Source: Grammothele lineata (lineage: Eukaryota; Basidiomycota; Agaricomycetes; Polyporales; Polyporaceae). Taken from it: a DNA stretch of 64,000 bases. Below the pieces are notes generated by a model that saw only the letters and a program-made list of their open reading frames with translations, had not been told where the DNA came from and ran no database searches. Positions 1 through 10,911 of the stretch are shown here, in pieces (within the stretch, counting starts at the first letter, position 1; each line of letters begins with the position of its first letter). The translations under genes were made by a program, and so were the position numbers. The stretch spans positions 310,001-374,000 of the forward strand of contig NDFF03000028.1 in NCBI GenBank assembly GCA_002150815.3. Direction: 5' to 3'.

Positions 1-616
1 GACGGTGGGAGCATCGACCTCTCCCAAACTCACGGGCGGACGATCCTCCTCGGGGTCCTCTAGTTCGTCGATGTCACTATCATCATCATAGTCGTAGTCA
101 TCGGTGGAGGGAGCCCAACGCTCCGCGGGAAACCCGATGGTCATGTCTCCAGCGACGCTTTCCGCCCAACCTTGCGAAACAAGCACTACAATATCATCAG
201 CGACGCCCGCGACATACCTCAACCCACTATGGAGGGCAGGGGCAGATGGGAAGCGTACCTGCGTCAAAGTGCGGCGCTGCTTTACGAATGCATGTGCTGT
301 TCCCGAACAGCCCGCGAGGGGCACAGACTTTTCCCTTGGACGTGCGACCCGAAAAGACAAAGAACTTAACGTCCTCGAAGCCGCCCTCGTCGATGCTGGC
401 CGTCAACGCGTACCGCGAAACTTGATCTCTGGACATTGCCTCGAGGGATGGAGGAGCTGGCGGAGAGGTGTCGTCAGAGAGTGGCACGAGACATTGGAGT
501 GGTGAGGATAAGAGACTCACCTAAGGTACGTCCACTGTGCGGCAATCGTTTCTGCTTGGTGCTAGGGGCCGAAGTGGATTGGGAGGACGGGTGCGGAGTT
601 GCAGAGTCGGAGTCCA
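1..616 (-). CDS. BTB/POZ domain protein, 3' part beyond the window edge
   Basis: The gene reads leftward and leaves the window, so only its N-terminal part is present. The start codon chosen is the ATG at 616, which opens a short polar leader. Two introns are inferred from GT/AG borders: one about 430-525 (donor GTGAGT) and one about 180-265 (donor GTACGC). The spliced product contains EDVKFFVFSGRTSKGKVCAP followed by LFGNSTCIRKAAPHFDAGW. This is the beginning of the fungal-type BTB/POZ fold, in which a peptide, usually F-x-D-x-x-F-x-V-F-S, precedes the dimerisation helices. A Tyr/Asp-rich acidic stretch (DDYDYDDDSDIDELEDPEED) follows near the edge. BTB domains mediate dimerisation and often recruit cullin-3; the partner here cannot be told. 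Family assignment is fairly secure, specific function unknown. Confidence 0.7.
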
Positions 617-1281
617 TCTTTTGAGTGGAAGAGAAAGTGCGGAGAGTAGGGCCTTATGAGAAGACTGGCATATGTACCCCTGCATGGAGGCCATCGATGG
701 GGTCCCGTGTGTCCAAGCGTCATCGAACCCATCTCCAACACATTGGACGTCGCGGGCAACCTTAGACCTGAGTGCTATGGTTCGGACACCTCATGGCTAT
801 CAGTTACATGAATCTAGAACGCAGTCCCATTATGCTTGAAGGGTGCGTGAACCTCGTAATCGCCCTACAGCCTAGACTAGGGCTTGAGACGCCACCATCC
901 TGGACGTTGATTGGGCGGGTAGAAGAACAGAGTACCATTACCGACAGACCATTGACATGGTGATTTGTATCGCGCGTAGTCGCAACCTTGCGATTGGAGT
1001 TCGGGAATCATACGGCTGCCGGCGCTGGAGGCGGTATGTGGTGGGGTTGCGTATGCTACCGAGTGGAAGGTGGCCAAAGAACATTAAGTCAAGCCGGCAC
1101 CAAATTCAGTGTCGTCCGTCCCAATTCGTGAGCGCTTGTTGTGTGTACCTCACGTTCTGTCTTCCTTTGTCATCTACGGCACTCATTTATTCATCCTTGA
1201 GCTGGGCTCTACGCATAACACTGGATTCTCACTACAAATGCGATAGCTCAAAACAATTTGCAAAGGAAAGAAGTCGCCGGT
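617..1281. other. Intergenic, 665 bp, no gene seen
   Basis: This lies between the start of the BTB gene and the 3' end of the coiled-coil mitochondrial gene. No frame carries a recognisable domain and no tRNA-like fold or tandem repeat was noticed. It should hold the BTB promoter and the downstream gene's 3' untranslated region. Confidence 0.5.
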
Positions 1282-2731
1282 CTATGAACCCTGCCTTTTA
1301 GCATCCTCCTGGACCTTGTCGCTCAGCTGCTTCGCCTTCTTCGCCTTCTCTTCCAAAACTTGCGCGATCGCCTCGTACGTCTCCCGTGCCAGTTTCTTCG
1401 CGTCCTCTCCGTGTTCTTGAGACAGACGTACGAATACCTTCACATCCGGCATCCGCTTCAACGCATCCTCGCCACCAGGCATCGACCGCACCCATTCCTG
1501 CAGGCTATCCCATCCGCGCTCAAGTTGCTTACCGCCTTGTTCCTCCGCCTCGCGTGCCTTGCTGACCACGAACTCGCGCAGCTCCTTCATCTTCTCCTTG
1601 TTCTTTGCCGCGTCTCCCTGCGCGGCGTCTTTGATACGGCTGAAGATCTCCTGCGTGCTGGACCCACCGCCGGCGAGCACGGCGCCACCTGCCGAGAGGA
1701 ACTTGTCGGCGTTGTCGTTCAGGAGCTGCTTGATCTCGGGCAGCTTGTCGAGGTACGGTGTCGCGTCTTTCAGTGAGCGATCCCAGGATTCTTTGGCGGA
1801 GGTGTGTGCGAGTTGGCGAAGCTCGGAAGTCTTTGATTGGATCAGGCGTTGGGCTTTCTCTGCGCTTTCCTGAGAGAATCCTTTAGAGAAGATGTCTTGA
1901 ATCTGATATATTGGTGAGTCATGAAATGGCCTGGAAATGCAGAACGAAGCATTTACCTCTCGGGTTGTGTCTTCGTACAGTTTCTTTGCCTGTGGACCTG
2001 CGGACCGTGCCAGCCTCCTGAACTCCTCGTAACCACCCCCTAACTTCTCCGATAGTTGCGGATATTTCTCGTTCAATGCCCCAAATGCGTCCTTTCCGGC
2101 CTTCTTCCCAAGCTCCTCCAACTCTGCGCTGCGCTTTTTCAACACTTCTAGAATCTTCATCCCCGTACTGGCGTCCACTGTCCCCTGGGCGATGATAGTC
2201 CGCACCTCCTCATACCCGTCCGAGACGATACGGTTCACGTCCTCGCCGTGGGTCTCGCGAAGATCGTCAATTGTGTCGAAGGCGGCATCGACGTGCGGGC
2301 GGGCCCCGGGAATAACAACGAGGTACGAGTGCGCCATACGCCGAAGTCCGTCGAGGGCCTCGTTCGGATTCTTCGGCGCGTTCGCGACAATCGCGTTCTT
2401 GGTCTGCTGATAATATTCTGCCGCAGTTCGGGAGGCATCTACGGTCTTCTTCGTCCCTGATATGTGGTACCACGCGTAGACTATTGCGCGGGACGCGTTC
2501 ATATATAAGATGTCTGTGAGCCATGCTCTTAACGAACTCACCTCCTAGCAGAACGACGCCTCCGCCTGCTACTCCGGCTACTAGATGCGAGGACGACGAA
2601 GGCGTTTTGGCGGCGCTCGCGGCTGTAGAGTTGAACCGTGGAATTGTTCTTCTGCCCGCGATGCGGTGTGCAGCAAGCATCTGCTTGGATGACAGGGTCT
2701 TGACAGCGCTGCGAGTGGCGAAGCTGGACAT
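1282..2731 (-). CDS. Mitochondrial single-pass membrane protein with long helical/coiled-coil domain
   Basis: Translation starts at the ATG at 2731 and ends with TAG at 1282-1284. Two introns are inferred: 2481-2541 (GTGAGT...TAG) and a 54-bp, stop-free, in-frame intron at about 1907-1960 (GTAAAT...CAG). The product is about 445 residues. The N-terminus is Arg/Ser-rich with no acidic residues (KTLSSKQMLAAHRIAGRR), typical of a mitochondrial targeting sequence. It is followed by a Gly/Val-rich hydrophobic segment (HLVAGVAGGGVVLLGGVYAW) that looks like one membrane span. The rest is a charged, Lys/Glu/Ala-rich helical region containing phrases such as LEELGKKAGKDAFGALNEKY and ending in LEEKAKKAKQLSDKVQ. 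The layout recalls inner-membrane proteins with large soluble helical domains, but I do not recognise a named family and see no mitofilin signature. It is divergent from the SNU23 gene. Confidence 0.75.
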
Positions 2732-3231
2732 ATTGAGATGTAGGGTGATGGAGTGCTGGGGGAAACGTATACGATAGCGCTGTAGCAAGAGAGACAGGAG
2801 CTCATATATCTGTCAAGGAGGAAATGTATGGAGTGTATGCGTCGGTGACGACACTCGCTCGTAGGACCATATAAATGACGTCGTGAGCGCCTCTTGTGAC
2901 TCCTTGAGAGTGAGAGGGTCGCTGTTCGAGATGATGCACACGACATTCTGCTTGGTTCGACGATTCTCACTGTCACGGCTCGCACCCCGGGAGATCCTCT
3001 GAGCAGCGTCTCCAAAGTCTTTCGTGACAATGGAACGTGTTTTCCAAAGAAGGAGATTGTGTTGGGGTCAATAGCTTCTGAAACTAACAAGCACAAATAA
3101 CGTGCGCCACCCGCGCGCCATCCTACCGGTCCGTGACCGTACATATGTCATGCTAACATCGACGCTGTCTCAGCGTTAGACGTCTAGACACCGTTACTTG
3201 CCTCTGCTGCCCTCACATTCGCTTGGCAGCT
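2732..3231. promoter_or_regulatory. Divergent promoter region, 500 bp
   Basis: This 500-bp interval separates the start codons of the mitochondrial membrane protein (leftward) and SNU23 (rightward), so both promoters must lie here. No TATA box or named operator could be identified with confidence. Confidence 0.5.
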
Positions 3232-4140
3232 ATGTCAGGAAAACAAGGCGCGTATGGCGCGCGCGCAGGCGACACCGACTTCCGCAAGAAATGGGACAAG
3301 GAGGAGTACGCCGAGAAGGCGCGGCAGCGAGACCAAGAGGAAAAGGAGCGTATGCAGGAGAACGAGGAGCGCATGAAGCAGGGTCCGTCGTCCAGCTCTG
3401 CTACGTTTCCTCCCTTACTATGACTTACTGGTCACCTGCCACATCCAGGAAAGAAACCACGGCGGGGACGCAAGGAAGACCTCCCGAAACCGACAGAGCT
3501 CATGAAACGACGCGAGAGCTCGCTGGAGCTCGACAAGAACCTCAACAAGACTATGGTTGTTCAGACAGCTGGAAATCGCGGACCTGGAGTGCCTGGCTTC
3601 TACTGCGAGACATGTAACCGGACGTACAAGGACAGCGCGGGTTACCTCGACCACATAAACGGCCGTGCACGTGAGTATCGCCTCTCTCTCTTCCTTCTTC
3701 CTTCTCCTTCCGCCGTTGCGTAATCCCTCGTACTCTGCATTTTCCACGATTGTTAGCTACTTGCGAAAGGAGGCATCATCACACGCTCATGTATCCCACC
3801 TTACTCATCCTTCTCTACAGACCTCCGCGCCCTAGGGCAGACGACACGAATCGAACGGTCAACACTCGAACAAGTGCGCGCGCGGATCGCGTACCTTCGC
3901 GAGAAGACGAGGGAGGCCTCTGACGCCAAGTCATTCGACTTCGAGAAACGCCTTGCCGAGGTGCGCGAGCGTGAGGCTGCTCTTCGCGAAGAGAAAAAGG
4001 CGGCCAAGAAGGCGTTACGGGAACGCGCTCGAGTAGAGCTCGCAAAAGACTCGGGCGTGGGTGAAGGCGGGGCACCTCAGGGCGGAGATGACATGATGGC
4101 TATGATGGGGTTTGCGGGGTTTGGGACGACGAAGAAGTAA
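3232..4140 (+). CDS. SNU23: SNU23/ZMAT2 spliceosomal zinc-finger protein
   Basis: Three exons (3232-3382, 3449-3670, 3821-4140) join in frame to a 230-residue protein, close to human ZMAT2 in length. The N-terminus has TDFRKKWDKEEYAEKARQR, matching the family's D-F-R-R-K-W-D-x-x-E-Y box. A U1-type matrin zinc finger follows: FYCETCNRTYKDSAGYLDH and then a histidine after INGRA, giving C-x2-C and H-x5-H ligands. The segment after the finger (IERSTLEQVRARI) and the ending MMAMMGFAGFGTTKK are also diagnostic. SNU23 is a component of the U4/U6.U5 tri-snRNP that stabilises the U6 ACAGA-5' splice-site helix during B-complex formation. The finger's second histidine is created only after splicing exon 2 to exon 3, which supports that junction. 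Confidence 0.93.
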
Positions 4141-4257
4141 TGGTCGGGCTTGAGAGGGTGTTTTCACATACATCGTACGTCTCACGTTCTGGAGGACTCT
4201 CTTATACATGTATTCTAGATGCACACACTACTGTATTACACTGCTTGTTTCTTCGGA

Positions 4258-4277
4258 CAAGTCAAGTCAAGTCAAGT
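4258..4277. repeat. Short tandem repeat (CAAGT)x4
   Basis: Four perfect copies of CAAGT lie in the 171-bp gap between the convergent 3' ends of SNU23 and the isoleucyl-tRNA synthetase. It is a small microsatellite with no obvious role. Confidence 0.8.
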
Positions 4278-4311
4278 CTGTCCTCACCAAACCCGTGATC
4301 GCAAATCCCAT

Positions 4312-7300
4312 CTACCGCCACGCGAGCGAAAGTACGAACTTGACGTCCGCAATCTCCTGCTCCTCCTCTGCCAGCATCTTCCTCCCCTCCCCGCGCTGGC
4401 TCGCATCTCTAGGTACGCTCCGGACCGTGCGCTCGATGGTCTCCGCAAACGCCTCCACCGCCGCACGGATGTCGTCGCCCGCGCCCGCCTCGAACGCGTG
4501 ATAGACGTCTACGTCGTCCGTCGCCTGCAGGCCTGCGCGCTTGCGCAGCTTCTGCACGCGGTTGATGTACTCGCGCGCAAGGTACTCGGTCTGTAGCTCC
4601 GGGTGGACCGTCACGTCGAGCCGGACGACGACGTCGTTGTCCGTGTTCGTCGCGTGCCGCGCGCCCTCGGGGAGCTCGATGTAGCGCTGCACGGCGAGGT
4701 CACCCGTGACGAGCTCGATGCCCGCGACGGTGAGCTTGCCACTCTCGACATACGTGCGCACTTCGTCGCTTGAGACGGAGGGCAGCGCGTTCTTGACCTT
4801 CCCGAGGTCCTTGCGGAGCTTGCGCCCGAGCACGGCCCAGTCGGCCACGGCGCGGTACTTGACGCCCGCGGACGCCTCATCGGAGGTGAAGACGATGTCC
4901 CGGACGTTGAGTTCGGATTGGACATAGCGCTGGAGCTCCTTGACGTCTTCGAGCCACTCGGGCTCCGCGTGGAAGACGAGCAGCTCTTGGAGAGGCGTCT
5001 ACATGGGCGGAACATAGTTAGCGAAACACTCAAACGATGTGCAAGAAACGTACCTTGAGCGACAAGTTGTGCTTTTCGCGTAGATTCCGCGTGAGCTCGA
5101 TGACTGTCTGCATGCGCTTGACCTTGCGCTCGATGACCTCATCGAAGTACTCCTCCTTGACCTCCGGGAACGGCAGGAAATGGATAGAACGCTGGTCGAC
5201 ACCATTGGGGGGCGCTGGCATGAACGGCCTAAGCCCTTGGAAGATGTTCTCGGTCAGGAAAGGTGTGTACGATGACTGGAAGAGTACCCCGTTAGTAAAA
5301 AGTGAAGAGGAAACTCCGCCTCACATCCTGACGCACCATCGTTTGACACAGCGTGAGCAGCGTCTCGAAGAGCGTGTTCAGCGCCGCTACTGTGTCCGCC
5401 TCGCCGTCTTCGCCCTTCAATCTCCTCCGGTTGAAGCGGATGTACCAGTTCGTGAGCTCGTCGACGAGGTCGAGCAGGCGGGGAATGATCGTGTACAGCC
5501 GGTACGCGGCCATCTCCTCACGCACGAGGCGAATGAGGGATTGGCAACGCGCGAGGATCCAGCGGTCCATCACGTTAGGCGAGAGCGGCGCGTGCGCGTC
5601 GTAAACGAACTCGCGCCCGGTTGTCTTTTGCAGGAGGGCGGCTTGACCGAGGAAGAAGCGGAAGGAGTTGAGCCAGGGAAGGAGTACGCGCGAAACCACT
5701 TCGCGGACGCCGGCTTCTCGGAAGCGGAGGTTATCGCCTCGCACGATCGGAGAGTTGACCAGGAACATCCTGCGCCGATATTATCAGCATAAGTTGAACT
5801 AGCGACGTTATTGAACCTACCGTGTGGCGTCTGCACCATACTGGTTGATGACCTCGTTGGGATCGGGGTAGTTCTTCAAGCTCTTGCTCATCTTCTTTCC
5901 ATCCCTGAAGAAGGGGATGAGTTGATATCACCGCATACAGCATTCAAAACGCACTCTGCAAGGACGAGACCGGTCACGATCAGGTTCCTCCACGGGGCCG
6001 TGCCGAAGAGGTGCGTGCTGAGGACGAGCAGGGTGTAGAACCAACCACGAGTCTGGTCGATACCCTCAGAGATGAAGTTGGCAGGGAAGTTCTTCTCGAA
6101 GAGCTCCTTGTTCTCGAAGGGATAGTGGAGCTGCGCATAAGGCATGCTGAAGATGCGTGCAATGAGCGTCATATCTCTTTTTCAATGATGGTAGAACGGA
6201 CCTGCCAGACTCGAACCAACAATCGAATACCTCCTCAATACGTTTGAGTTCACCCTTGCCCTGTTTTGACGGGATAGTGATGTGGTCGATCTTGTCGCGG
6301 TGAAGATCGTTGATTCCCTTGACGCCAGACAGAGTCTCCAACTCTTCGATAGAGCCCACGCAGACGATCTGTAATACGGGTAAGCTGCCATGCATACACC
6401 AGGAATAGACCATGAGCACGAACCTCCTGCAAGTCCTCGCTAGCCCACAACGGGATCGGCGTGCCCCAATACCTATTACGCGAAACATTCCAATCGCGCG
6501 CGTTGGCGATCCAGTTCCCGAAGCGACCGTCGCCAACGTTCTGCGGCACCCACCGCGTCTCCTTGTTGTTCGCGACGAGCTGATCGACGATGGGTTGCAC
6601 GCGCACGAACCACGCGGGGATGGCGCGGTAGATGAGTGGGGTACCTGACCTGAGGGGCTGAGCTATTAGGTGGGGTAGCTGACTCAGGGGGATGCTGCGT
6701 ACCTCCAGCAGAAAGGATACGAGTGGTTCAGCGTAGATTGAACGATCAGGCGGCCCTTCGCTTTCAGCATTTTCTGGATCTCCTTGTCTGCTGCCTGAAG
6801 AGATTGTATGAATTTGTGCATGTATTATCGAAGCGTGAGCAATAATACCTTGATGTTCATGCCTGCGAAGTCAGGCACTTCTGCAGTGAAGCGTCCCGCA
6901 TCGTCAATGGGGCAGGGTGGCATGTCTTCTGGACGAAGGACGCCGTGTGCGATCGCAACACGGTGATCATCCTCACCGAAGGCGGGTGCCTGGTGAACGA
7001 TACCGGTACCGTCCTCCGCCGTGACATACGTATCGTTCAGCACGCGGAACGCGCGATCCTCGAACTGTTCAATAGTGTTTCATACGCTTTTCCGCGTGTC
7101 ATTGTGGTCCATGACATACCTGTTCCGTGAAGTATTCGAACACAGGAACGTATCTCCAGCCCTTCATGTCCGTGCCCTTGAAGGTCGCCAGCTTCTTGAA
7201 CTTCGCCTTCTTCGGGTCCTTATAGAGCGTCTTGAGCAGCGACTCGTGGATGATGAAATTCTGATCTCGCTCCTCGTCGTGAATTTTGATGTAGGTAAAG

Positions 7301-8145
7301 TCGGGATGTACGCACAGCCCGAGGTTTGACGGGAGTGTCCAAGGGGTCGTCGTCCATGCCAAGAGCGAGGTCGTGCGATCGTCCACGAGCGGGAAGGCGA
7401 TAGTCACCGCGGGGTCGCTCACGTCTTTGTACGCGAGCCCGGCCTCGAAATTCGACAGAGGCGTCGTGCAGCCCGTGGAGTAGGGCATGACCCTCAGCCC
7501 GCGGTAGACCTGGCCCTTCTTGAAGAGCTCGGAGAATGCCCACCAGACACTCTCCATGAAGGACGCGTTCAAGGTCTTGTAGTCGTTGTCAAAGTCGATC
7601 CAGCGACCCATCCGCTCGACGGTCTGCCGCCACTCCGAAGAGTAGCGCATAACGATGGAGCGGCATTCGGCGTTGTACTTGTCAATGCCCATCTTCATGA
7701 CGTCGTCGCGGCCGGTGATCCCGAGCTTCTTGTCGATCTCGTGCTCGACGGGCAGTCCGTGTGTGTCCCAACCAAACCGACGGATAACGTGGTGTCCGCT
7801 GGCATGCGCATGCCGGGTGACGATGTCCTGTAACTTGGCGGTAGGCAACAGCTCAGGCGGTAAAAGAAGATGTGGCGCACCTTGATCGTACCCGCAAGCA
7901 AATGTCCGTAGTGAGGGAGACCTGTGGCGAACGGCGGACCATCGTAGAAGGTGAAATTTGGCCTACCCTCTGAGAGTTTGAGACTCGTTCGAAAGGCGTC
8001 GATCTCTCTCCAGTAAGCGATGACTTTTTCCTCTTCTTTGGGGAAGTTAAACGGTGCGGACACTGCATATAGCCGTGGTGAGATCGCGCTTTCCTAACTA
8101 CGGGAGCGACGGTGCGCACTTACAATTATGCGGAGGGAATGCCAT
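4312..8145 (-). CDS. ILS1: Isoleucyl-tRNA synthetase, cytosolic
   Basis: This multi-exon gene (about a dozen exons) charges tRNA-Ile with isoleucine in the cytosol. The start is the ATG at 8145 in a good context (CCACCATGG). A 22-nt first exon (8124-8145) splices to exon 2 at 8062, giving a leader that runs into [14 protein letters not shown], the conserved class Ia IleRS opening. The HIGH-type motif is HYGHLLAG. The [14 protein letters not shown] element follows. The CP1 editing domain contains [10 protein letters not shown] and [15 protein letters not shown], and the KMSKS loop is [17 protein letters not shown]. The C-terminal half has the anticodon-binding region ([33 protein letters not shown]) and eukaryote-type C-terminal domains ending before TAG at 4312-4314. 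No mitochondrial presequence is visible. The complete motif set makes this a confident call; individual small exon borders are less certain. Confidence 0.95.
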
Positions 8146-8587
8146 GGTGGGCTGAACGTAAGGAGGCAACGCCCCGCGCAAGGCGAGAAAGAGGTGGTCT
8201 CGAGAGGTGAGTCAAGCAGACGAGTCAAGTCTGCTCAAGCACTTCTCCAGGAGATAAACGCTCGCAGCTAAATGACGATCGGATCATCTCAGATCTGCCA
8301 CACAGATGCTCGGCCCGGCCCGTCCGGCTCTGAGCAAACCATCCGACGACACCAACGGACGAGCATCAAGTCCCTAAGATGCATGGGCATGTATTAGACG
8401 CATCACACAGTTTGTACATGCTTCGGAGAATCGCTTGCCCTCGTGGTGACGGTGGCGCATACGAAGGGGACATCGTACTCGTACATACATGTTATATAGG
8501 CCCAACACCCTGTCTTCAGACCGCCGCGGTCAAGCAAGGCGTTGAAACGGATAATGTGATAAAAAGGAGGCAGTACAGGTACATTGT
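8146..8587. other. Intergenic, 442 bp
   Basis: This gap separates the start of the isoleucyl-tRNA synthetase from the 3' end of RPL12; both are transcribed leftward. The synthetase promoter should be here. Several AGTCAAG-like words occur around 8210-8240. No gene or structured RNA was seen. Confidence 0.5.
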
Positions 8588-9262
8588 CTACTCGTCTGGC
8601 ACCTCGAGCTCCCCACTGTTGATCGAGTCGATGACGTCGTGAGGGGGCTGGCCGTCAACCGTGCACCCAACGCTCTGCGCGGTGCCAAGGATCTCCTTCA
8701 CGCAGCCGGACAACTCCTTCGCAAGAGATTTTGATCGCATCGTACGCGCGATGTCGACGATCTCATCGAAGGGGATGTTCCCGCTGTGCTTGATATTCTT
8801 CTCCTTCTTGCGGTCGCGGGGGGGCTCTGGGTAATCAAGTAGAATGGGTATAGCGCTCCGCATCCCGACAATTTAAATGAGGCGTACCCTTAAGAGCCTT
8901 GATGACAAGAGAGGATGCGGAGGGGACGACGTCAACCTTGGCTTGACGGTTTTGGATGGTAAGCTGGACGGTAACCCGGAGGCCCTTCCATGCGCCGGTG
9001 GCCTTGGCGATATCTTCACCGACCTTCTTCGGTGACTACGACAAGCGAAAGTTTACACCCCGTAGACAGCACTGAGAATGCAGTAGGACATACGAGACCA
9101 AGAGGACCGATTTTGGGGGCGAGTGCCGAGGAGGCACCGACTTCACCTCCCGTAGCCCGCAGGTAGATGATCTTGATTTCGTTCGGGTCCTGGGAGCAGC
9201 AGGGAGCGTCAGACGGATGCGCGGACGCAAGCCTGAGGCATACGCACAAACTTGGGGGCCAT
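8588..9262 (-). CDS. RPL12: 60S ribosomal protein L12 (uL11)
   Basis: Four exons encode about 165 residues, the normal length of eukaryotic L12/uL11. The first exon is only five codons (MAPKF) from the ATG at 9262. Exon 2 carries [18 protein letters not shown] and APKIGPLGL, the conserved N-terminal uL11 region. Exon 3 continues with [13 protein letters not shown] and [17 protein letters not shown]. The last exon has [17 protein letters not shown] and [15 protein letters not shown] and stops with TAG at 8588-8590. uL11 forms the base of the ribosomal stalk with 25S rRNA and the P0 complex and takes part in the GTPase centre. A tiny first exon followed by an intron is typical of fungal ribosomal-protein genes. 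It is divergent from the cyclin gene. Confidence 0.97.
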
Positions 9263-9693
9263 GGCGAGAGTGGAAGGGGAGGGAAGTAACGGCGGGGAGG
9301 ATGGACAGTACGGCCGGAATGATCTGTCTAGTCCCGTATGGCGCGGGCGTGGAGTGGAGAATAAGGTTCAGGAGCGGCTGATGAGCTGTATAGGAGCAGC
9401 GGCAGATGCCGAGAAGTCGGAAGCGCGCACCAGGCTCCGACGGGGGAACTGCGTGTGCCGAGAGAGGGAGACGCACGTGGGCCGGTCGGCGCGAGTGGTT
9501 GGGCGAGAGAGAGAGAGGACGAGAGGCCGGAGCGATCGGTGCGCGGCGAGCGAGGCCTGCGCTGTACGAGTCGAGGTCCGTCCCCGACACCGACGCCGTC
9601 TCCCCTGCTACGTCCCCCGCCCTCTCCGCCCACCGTCGCGAACAGCTTCCTCAGGTCGGGACGGTTGGCGCGCGCGGCCGTCGCAATGGGTGG
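9263..9693. promoter_or_regulatory. Divergent promoter region RPL12/cyclin
   Basis: The 431 bp separates the RPL12 start codon (leftward) from the cyclin start codon chosen here (rightward). It contains GAGA-rich sequence around 9506-9525. A longer cyclin N-terminus in the same frame cannot be ruled out, because that frame stays open upstream of 9694. Confidence 0.45.
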
Positions 9694-10911
9694 ATGGAAT
9701 CTCCAGAGCGCGTCGAACTCCCGGCTGCCTTCGAAGACGTCGGCGTAGACGTCCTCGTCCAGCTCATAGGTGCGCCCCCTGTCTAGCATCCGCCCCGCTC
9801 ATCGCTCACCGTCCACCAGCCGACATGATGGAGCGTTTGATGGCGCACAACGACCAAATCCCTCTCTCTCCGTGCGTCAGCCCTCGCGCGTCCCGCTGCG
9901 AGCTGTTGCCGATGATCTCAGCCCGCACAGCGAAAGCCTCACTCGCTTTCACTCTCGAAGCGCACCCGGCATCTCCGTCCTAGACTATCTCCGGCGCATC
10001 GTCCGTTTCACTCGGGTCGAGGTACGTCGGTATCCCACCCTGCGCGCGAGAGTGAACGGACGGTGCTCACCCTGTCTGTTCAGCGGTCATGTCTACTCAT
10101 CACCCTGCACTATATCGATCAGATCTCCGTCCGGATGCCCGCCTTCGTCCTTTCCTCCCTCACCTGTCACCGCTTCGTGATCGCGTCTATAGTCGTGTCC
10201 AGCAAATGTCTCTGCGACACGTTCAGCAGCAACAGCGTCTACGCCAAGGTCGGCGGTATACCCATCGCGGAGCTCAACATGCTCGAGCGCGAGTTTCTAC
10301 GGGTGATCGAATGGAAACTTACGGTTAGTATCGTTTCTTGCAACCACCATCCCGCTTTCCTATACATCCGCGTAGACGCGTCTCGACTGACCTCTTGTCT
10401 TTCTTCCACCCCGCCTCGTTGCGACCCTCAATATCCTCCGTACCTCCCCTGGCGCACCGCAATTCCGCCCGCCCAGTGCACGCGCGACGTCCTCCAAGAA
10501 TACTACGTCAACCTCGTCCGCACCTTTAGTTGCGGCACGTACATCATCGCCGACGCGCAGTCCTCCTCTAGCGGCCTTTCTGACAGCGATATGGACGACG
10601 AGTCCTCGCCCGCTGCGTCCCCCGCGCCCACCCCGCACCCGCTGCTCGACCACCACCGGAACGGCTCCGGATCCGGGGGTACCGGACCTGGACCTCCCGG
10701 AGCAAGGGTCCGCCGTGTGCCCTCGACAGTGCTCAGAGACACGGCAACGCTCGCCCCAGAGGCGCCCCAGCCACCGACGCTCGAGCAGAATATGGCGTTC
10801 GCGGCGCTGCGGCAGCAGCAGGAACAGCAACTACAACATCAACAACAACAGGAAAAGCGTCACCAGCAGCCGCCGGCCGACGTGGACATGGACATGGACC
10901 CGCCTGGATAG
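9694..10911 (+). CDS. Pho80/PCL-like cyclin
   Basis: Five exons (9694-9769, 9820-9871, 9931-10021, 10084-10323, 10477-10911) join in frame to 297 residues. The product contains VLVQLIADMMERLMAHNDQI, then PLSPESLTRFHSR and ISVLDYLRRIVRFTRVE, then LLITLHYIDQIS, SLTCHRFVIASIVVSSKCL, YAKVGGIPIAELNMLEREFL and WKLT. This is the cyclin box of the Pho80/Pcl group, which binds Pho85/CDK5-type kinases in phosphate sensing, polarity and cell-cycle control. Exon 5 holds a conserved short tail (CTRDVLQEYYVNLVR). A disordered Ser/Pro region and a Gln-rich stretch near residues 265-280 follow. Each exon junction restores a conserved cyclin residue, which supports the model. The start is the weakest point: the ATG at 9694 was chosen as the nearest in-frame ATG upstream of the conserved helix. 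Confidence 0.88.

Noticed and set aside
9406..9693. Longer in-frame N-terminus for the Pho80-like cyclin
   Set aside because: The frame is open but low in complexity and lies in the RPL12/cyclin shared promoter; the nearer ATG was preferred, though the longer form is not excluded.
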